A stretch of DNA of 8,838 nt, from NCBI GenBank assembly GCA_964366335.1, contig CAYITQ010000029.1, positions 1-8,838 of the forward strand, written 5' to 3'. A program made the position numbers and the translations under genes. Below are positions 5,753 through 8,838 of this stretch, piece by piece. The notes under the pieces were generated by a model. The model was given only the letters and a program-made list of their open reading frames with translations, had not been told where the DNA came from and did no database searches. Every line of letters starts with the position of its first letter. Position 1 is the first letter of the stretch. This DNA is from JACRNA01 sp964366335. Its GTDB lineage: Bacteria; Patescibacteriota; Microgenomatia; CAZETR01; Amesbacteraceae.

Positions 5753-6203
5753 ATTGACCTATTATACTGCCACAAACCCTCTCATAATCAATATATTTCA
5801 TTATTATCGATTTACACCTATCTCCGGCATTAAAAGCTATAGTTTCATTTTGTCCCAAACTCTCCTCAACATAATTTTTCATGTCAAACAAATGGCCAAA
5901 GGGGGGAATGGCACCAATTTGTAATCCTGTCAGATTTTCGACTTCATCCGGCGTGGCAAAACGCAGGTCTTTGACTCCAAACAAATTTTTGAAAGCTTTG
6001 GCATCCAGTTTTTTGGAACACGGCAGAACTATCAATATCGGTTTTTTGTCACCAAAACAAATCAGGGCCTTGGCACCTTGATCCATACTCGTACCCCGAA
6101 CCCGGGCTGAATCTTCACAGGTCGGCGTCGGCTCATGCTCCAGCGCCTGATATTTAATATTATTACTGTCCAGTAACTGGATTATTTTTTCGTAGACTGA
6201 CAT
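5724..6203 (-). CDS. YbaK/ProX-type aminoacyl-tRNA deacylase (trans-editing factor)
   Basis: A 159-residue single-domain protein of the YbaK/EbsC/ProRS-insertion family, which hydrolyses wrongly charged aminoacyl-tRNA (classically Cys- or Ala-tRNA(Pro)). The conserved lysine lies in GAKAL (K45). The strand ILIVLPCSKKLD (56-67), RFATPDEVENLTG (81-93) and the glycine loop GLQIGAIPPFG (93-103) all fit the family. The ATG at 6203 is chosen because GGAAAG lies five bases before it and the protein then starts like its relatives; a longer form from 6242 is open but unlikely. It overlaps the end of the second AspRS-type gene by 41 bases and dacA by 29. Which tRNA it edits cannot be read from sequence. 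Confidence 0.88.
   Translation of the reverse strand: MSVYEKIIQLLDSNNIKYQALEHEPTPTCEDSARVRGTSMDQGAKALICFGDKKPILIVLPCSKKLDAKAFKNLFGVKDLRFATPDEVENLTGLQIGAIPPFGHLFDMKNYVEESLGQNETIAFNAGDRCKSIIMKYIDYERVCGSIIGQYAAQTQTAN
5761..5766 (-). promoter_or_regulatory. Perfect -10 box (TATAAT) for the carboxypeptidase, inside the deacylase gene
   Basis: Minus-strand TATAAT (5766 to 5761) ends eight bases before the dacA ATG at 5752. A TTGATT lies 19 bases upstream of it (5791 to 5786), a tolerable but long -35 spacing. A start site about seven bases after the box would leave a leader of one or two bases. This suggests dacA can be expressed separately from the synthetase genes. A weak AGG lies in the same gap. 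Confidence 0.5.
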
Positions 6204-7503
6204 CAATTCTTTCCATGTCTCTGGGAAACATTGTCCCCTCACGGATATTTTTAAGGCCCAATATGTGCATGGTCATCCGTTCTGCACCCAGAGCAAAACC
6301 ACCCAAAGGGGGAACTCCATAGCGGAATGACTGCAAATACATTTCAATATCTTCGGCGCGGACTCCCCATTCTTTGGCATTGTTTAAAATCTGCTGATAA
6401 TCGTTGAGCCGCTGACCTCCGCTAGACCACTCGACTCCGCGGCCTATCAAATCGACGCTGTAAGCGTAAGTCGGATCATTGGGATCCGGGAACACATAAA
6501 AGGGTTTTTTCTTGGTCAAAAAATGGGAAACAAATACCAAGTCCGATCCTTTTTCTTCAAGGGCAAACCTGCATATTTCGCGCTCGCCTTCGGGATCGAG
6601 ATCTTTTTCGGCTCTGATATCGCGGCCTGTCCGCTTATATATTATCTCTTGAGCATCGCGGAGTTTGATAACGGGAATTTTGTCGGACAGTTTTGGTAAA
6701 GTGGCGCCAAACATATCCAATTCGCGTTGACATCTCTTTGCCACTTCGTCAAATATAAATCTTATGACATACTCTTCCATCTCCTGAACTTCTTCCCAGG
6801 ATTCGATAAATCCAAATTCTGCATCCAGGCTTACTACTTCAGTCAAATGTCTGGTTGTAACACTGGGTTCGGCTCTAAAAACTTTGTTGACGCTAAACAC
6901 CCGCTCAAAATCACCTACCAATAATGACTTATATAACTGGGGGCTTTGAGTTAGATAAGCTTCGTGTTCAAAATATTTTACCTTAAAAACCTCGGCTCCT
7001 CCTTCGGCAACTGCCGGAGTAATACAGGGGGCTTGAAATTCCAGAAAATCACGGGCCTGGAGGGCTTTTCTAAAACCATCTATAATTACCGCCTGAACTT
7101 TGAAAATTGCCTGGACTTTGGGATGTCTCATAGTCAAAGATCTGTAATCAAGAAGCGTGGGTAATTCTAGATCCAATGTTTCCTTGCCCATATCAAAGGG
7201 TAACTCCGCTGATTTGGCTAAAATCTCAACTTTTTCTGCATTCATTTCAACAGTACCCGTTGGCAATTTTGGATTAATTAGTTTTTCGGGACGAAGCTTT
7301 ATCAACCCTTCGACAGCTACCACATCTTCTGAATGCAAACTGCCGGCCAAGTCTGGAGAGAGAACCACTTGCAAAAGGCCGGAGCGGTCACGGACATCGA
7401 TAAAGACAATCTTGCCATGATCACGGCGCGTGTTCACCCAGCCCTTGATCTGGACCGTTTCACCTATTTTATTTATTGTGTCTGAAATTAGTGTTCTGGT
7501 CAT
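6163..7503 (-). CDS. aspS: Aspartyl-tRNA synthetase, short form lacking the GAD domain
   Basis: A 446-residue class IIb synthetase. The N-terminal OB-fold anticodon domain begins IKGWVNTRRDHGKIVFIDVRD (19-39), whose RRDHG resembles bacterial AspRS. Catalytic signatures follow: TQSPQLYK (185-192), motif 2 as VFRAEPSVTTRHLTE (208-222), the GRGVEWSSGGQRLND block (354-368) and motif 3 as GGFALGAERMTM (401-412), then FPRD (426-429). FPRD fits aspartate rather than asparagine enzymes (typically FPRT). It lacks the GAD insertion of 590-residue bacterial AspRS, as archaeal-type enzymes do. The C-terminus runs about 14 residues past the usual end, mostly inside the overlap with the deacylase gene. Its ATG shares ATGA with the upstream paralogue. 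Whether it also charges tRNA(Asn) is open. Confidence 0.9.
   Translation of the reverse strand: MTRTLISDTINKIGETVQIKGWVNTRRDHGKIVFIDVRDRSGLLQVVLSPDLAGSLHSEDVVAVEGLIKLRPEKLINPKLPTGTVEMNAEKVEILAKSAELPFDMGKETLDLELPTLLDYRSLTMRHPKVQAIFKVQAVIIDGFRKALQARDFLEFQAPCITPAVAEGGAEVFKVKYFEHEAYLTQSPQLYKSLLVGDFERVFSVNKVFRAEPSVTTRHLTEVVSLDAEFGFIESWEEVQEMEEYVIRFIFDEVAKRCQRELDMFGATLPKLSDKIPVIKLRDAQEIIYKRTGRDIRAEKDLDPEGEREICRFALEEKGSDLVFVSHFLTKKKPFYVFPDPNDPTYAYSVDLIGRGVEWSSGGQRLNDYQQILNNAKEWGVRAEDIEMYLQSFRYGVPPLGGFALGAERMTMHILGLKNIREGTMFPRDMERIDVSLRKNNPVTGQ
6209..6214 (-). promoter_or_regulatory. Shine-Dalgarno GGAAAG for the YbaK-type deacylase
   Basis: Minus-strand GGAAAG lies five bases (AATTG) before the ATG at 6203. 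It is the clearest ribosome binding site in the window and decides the start over the ATG at 6242. It lies within the coding sequence of the upstream synthetase. Confidence 0.55.
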
Positions 7504-8762
7504 GGTGTCAGGCGGTTTACTCCTCTATATAAATAAGTAACATCTCTGACGTTATTATAACCCATAATTTTCATTAATAGGCGAGATGGTCCTGGAGCAA
7601 AGCCACCGTGTGGCGGGCAACCATACTTGAAAAAATTTAGATAACTCTCAAATGGTTTTTCGGCAAAACCTTTGTCTAAAATTTGTTTTTTCAGTTGGTC
7701 ATAGCGGTGCTCCCGTTGGGCCCCACTGGTAATCTCTAACCCCCGATATAGTAAATCAAAGCTCTTGGAAAGAGTCTGATCGTCATCGTGTCGCATGCTG
7801 TAAAAAGCTCTAACTGATGCTGGATAGTCGTAAATAAACACGAAATCGTGTCCAAATTTTTCTTTGATATAAACAGCTATGGCTTTTTCTTCTTCAGAAC
7901 CCATGTCTTCACCTCTATCGCTGACTATCCCCAATTTCTTGAGTATTTCTTTGGCTTCTTTTAATGACAACTTGGGAAACGGCAAGGACGGGATATCTAC
8001 TGGATATTCTTTGTTGACAGATTCGAACATAAAATGCATCATCTTTTCTTCTTCGGCCATTAGATCGTGGTGTGAGTCTATAAAAGACATTTCGATGTCA
8101 TACATGGTAAATTCGGTGTCGTGGCGGGAGGTAAAAGATGGGTTGGCCCGAAAAACCGGACCCACTTCAAATACTTTTTCAAAGCCCGCGGCCATAGCCA
8201 TCTGCTTGTACAGCTGGGGTGATTGAGCCAGATATGCTTTTTGGTCAAAATATTTTATTTCAAATAATTCCGATCCCGACTCTGTCGAGGTGACCACAAT
8301 CTTGGGCGAATGAATTTCTATAAAATTGTTTGCCACACAATATTGACGGAAAGCGTTTTCCATAACAGTCCAAACTTTAAATATCTTGGCATTCTGAGGC
8401 TTTCGTAAATCTAACCATCTCCAGTCTAGTCGCTTGGCCTGATCAGTCTCTACCCCACCTTTTTCAACCACGGGAATTGGCAATTCCGGATCCGCGGCAG
8501 ATAAAATTTCTAGTTTTTTTATCTTTATTTCAAAACCGTTTGGCGCTTGAGTATTGGCTACAACTTGGCCAGTTATTGCCACCACTGATTCCAAAGTAAT
8601 TTTTGGCAACTTTTCTAATATGACTGCTTGTACAGTCCCAGTAATATCTCGTATTACCAAAAATGTAATTTCTTTTTGCGACCGCACCACCGAAACCCAG
8701 CCTTTTATTATGGCTTCTTGACCAATTTTATTTGATAAATCTTTGATATATGTTCTGGACAT
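7500..8762 (-). CDS. aspS: Second aspartyl-type tRNA synthetase, archaeal-like, possibly non-discriminating
   Basis: A 420-residue class IIb enzyme. The OB fold (IKGWVSVVRSQKEITFL, 19-35) and the join AxxQAPNGFEIKIKKLEIL (70-87 region) look archaeal. LAQSPQLYKQ (178-187), motif 2 (VFRANPSFTSRHDTEFTMYD, 203-222), GLEITSGAQREH (341-352) and motif 3 (GGFAPGPSRLLMKIMG, 386-401) are present with the motif arginines. The end reads LYRGVNRLTP instead of the usual FPRD-x-x-RLTP. From memory, this motif 2 and tail match a bacterial group annotated as aspartate--tRNA(Asn) ligase. Its first 23 residues share 14 identities with the paralogue downstream. It is the first gene of the operon; no Shine-Dalgarno precedes the ATG, and a hairpin with T-run lies directly upstream. 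An AsnRS-like specificity is a less likely alternative. Confidence 0.85.
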   Translation of the reverse strand: MSRTYIKDLSNKIGQEAIIKGWVSVVRSQKEITFLVIRDITGTVQAVILEKLPKITLESVVAITGQVVANTQAPNGFEIKIKKLEILSAADPELPIPVVEKGGVETDQAKRLDWRWLDLRKPQNAKIFKVWTVMENAFRQYCVANNFIEIHSPKIVVTSTESGSELFEIKYFDQKAYLAQSPQLYKQMAMAAGFEKVFEVGPVFRANPSFTSRHDTEFTMYDIEMSFIDSHHDLMAEEEKMMHFMFESVNKEYPVDIPSLPFPKLSLKEAKEILKKLGIVSDRGEDMGSEEEKAIAVYIKEKFGHDFVFIYDYPASVRAFYSMRHDDDQTLSKSFDLLYRGLEITSGAQREHRYDQLKKQILDKGFAEKPFESYLNFFKYGCPPHGGFAPGPSRLLMKIMGYNNVRDVTYLYRGVNRLTP

Positions 8763-8764
8763 AG

Positions 8765-8819
8765 AAACAAAAAATAGATCCTGCGATCAGCTCCCATGTG
8801 CCATCTGATCCTCGGATCT
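8765..8819 (-). promoter_or_regulatory. Terminator-like hairpin and T-run in the leader of the synthetase operon
   Basis: Reading minus, AGATCC-GAG-GATCAG, a 14-base loop and CTGATC-GCA-GGATCT form two 6-bp stems separated by a 3x3 internal loop. They are followed by A, six Ts, G and three Ts, ending two bases before the ATG at 8762. This has the form of an intrinsic terminator. With only about a dozen bases between stem and start codon, there is no room for a promoter in between, so it most likely lies in the transcribed leader, where it could act as an attenuator, or it serves an upstream gene outside the window. The T-box consensus (AGGGTGG) is not seen. Confidence 0.45.
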
Positions 8820-8838
8820 TTGAAATATTTGCAAACTG

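Noticed and set aside
6204..6242. ATG at 6242 as start of the YbaK-type deacylase
   Set aside because: The extra 13 residues do not resemble the family and the ATG at 6203 has a GGAAAG at good spacing.
8763..8838. T-box riboswitch before the synthetase operon
   Set aside because: The conserved AGGGTGG antiterminator sequence is absent and too little of the leader is in the window; only a hairpin with a T-run can be supported.
1..8838. Mobile element, CRISPR array, tRNA/rRNA gene or toxin-antitoxin pair
   Set aside because: No terminal or regular repeats, transposase or integrase motifs, tRNA-like clover patterns or rRNA signatures were seen; nearly all of the sequence is covered by the listed genes.

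Overview
The window looks like a compact chromosomal segment from a Candidate Phyla Radiation (Patescibacteria) bacterium, possibly of the Microgenomates type. That placement is inferred from gene content, not from a marker gene. Signs for it are: nearly gap-free packing with repeated gene overlaps; moderate-to-low GC; several anchored or secreted proteins of a style I associate with this radiation (a membrane anchor followed by seven prolines; a basic N-terminus and one hydrophobic segment followed by a domain with a GDSGP motif); two short archaeal-type class II tRNA synthetases; and short promoter elements almost touching start codons. TGA works as a normal stop (for example at 545-547 and 7500-7502), so the recoded UGA-glycine lineages are unlikely.

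Layout. Positions 1-943, plus strand: the tail of a membrane protein, a P-loop kinase-like protein ending inside a terminator hairpin, a 59-residue two-helix membrane protein, and a doubtful 29-codon minus-strand ORF. Positions 944-1474, plus: a polytopic membrane protein possibly of the VTT/DedA type. Positions 1443-3769, minus: a three-gene operon of gltX, a secreted GDSGP protein and a 99-residue helical protein. Positions 3770-3785: a 16-bp palindrome carrying a -10-like TACAAT on each strand, between divergent gltX and the next gene. Positions 3787-4842, plus: a membrane-anchored proline-hinge protein. Positions 4784-8762, minus: two tandem aspartyl-type tRNA synthetases, a YbaK-type deacylase and a D,D-carboxypeptidase, joined by overlaps of 4, 41 and 29 bases. 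The last 76 bases hold a hairpin followed by a T-run, directly before the first synthetase gene.

How the genes fit together. The main themes are aminoacyl-tRNA supply and proofreading (GluRS, two AspRS-type enzymes, YbaK-type deacylase) and envelope work (D,D-carboxypeptidase, secreted GDSGP protein, anchored protein, small membrane proteins). Two gene pairs overlap tail to tail (32 and 59 bases), leaving no room for intergenic terminators.

I see no mobile element, CRISPR array, tRNA or rRNA gene, toxin-antitoxin pair or phage gene, and no clear new defence or biosynthetic system. The most notable points are the -10 boxes 6-10 bases before ATG codons (perfect TATAAT at two genes), the symmetric divergent promoter, the terminator-like leader hairpin, and the tandem AspRS paralogues coupled to a trans-editing factor. 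All family assignments come from reading motifs and from memory; no database search was run.
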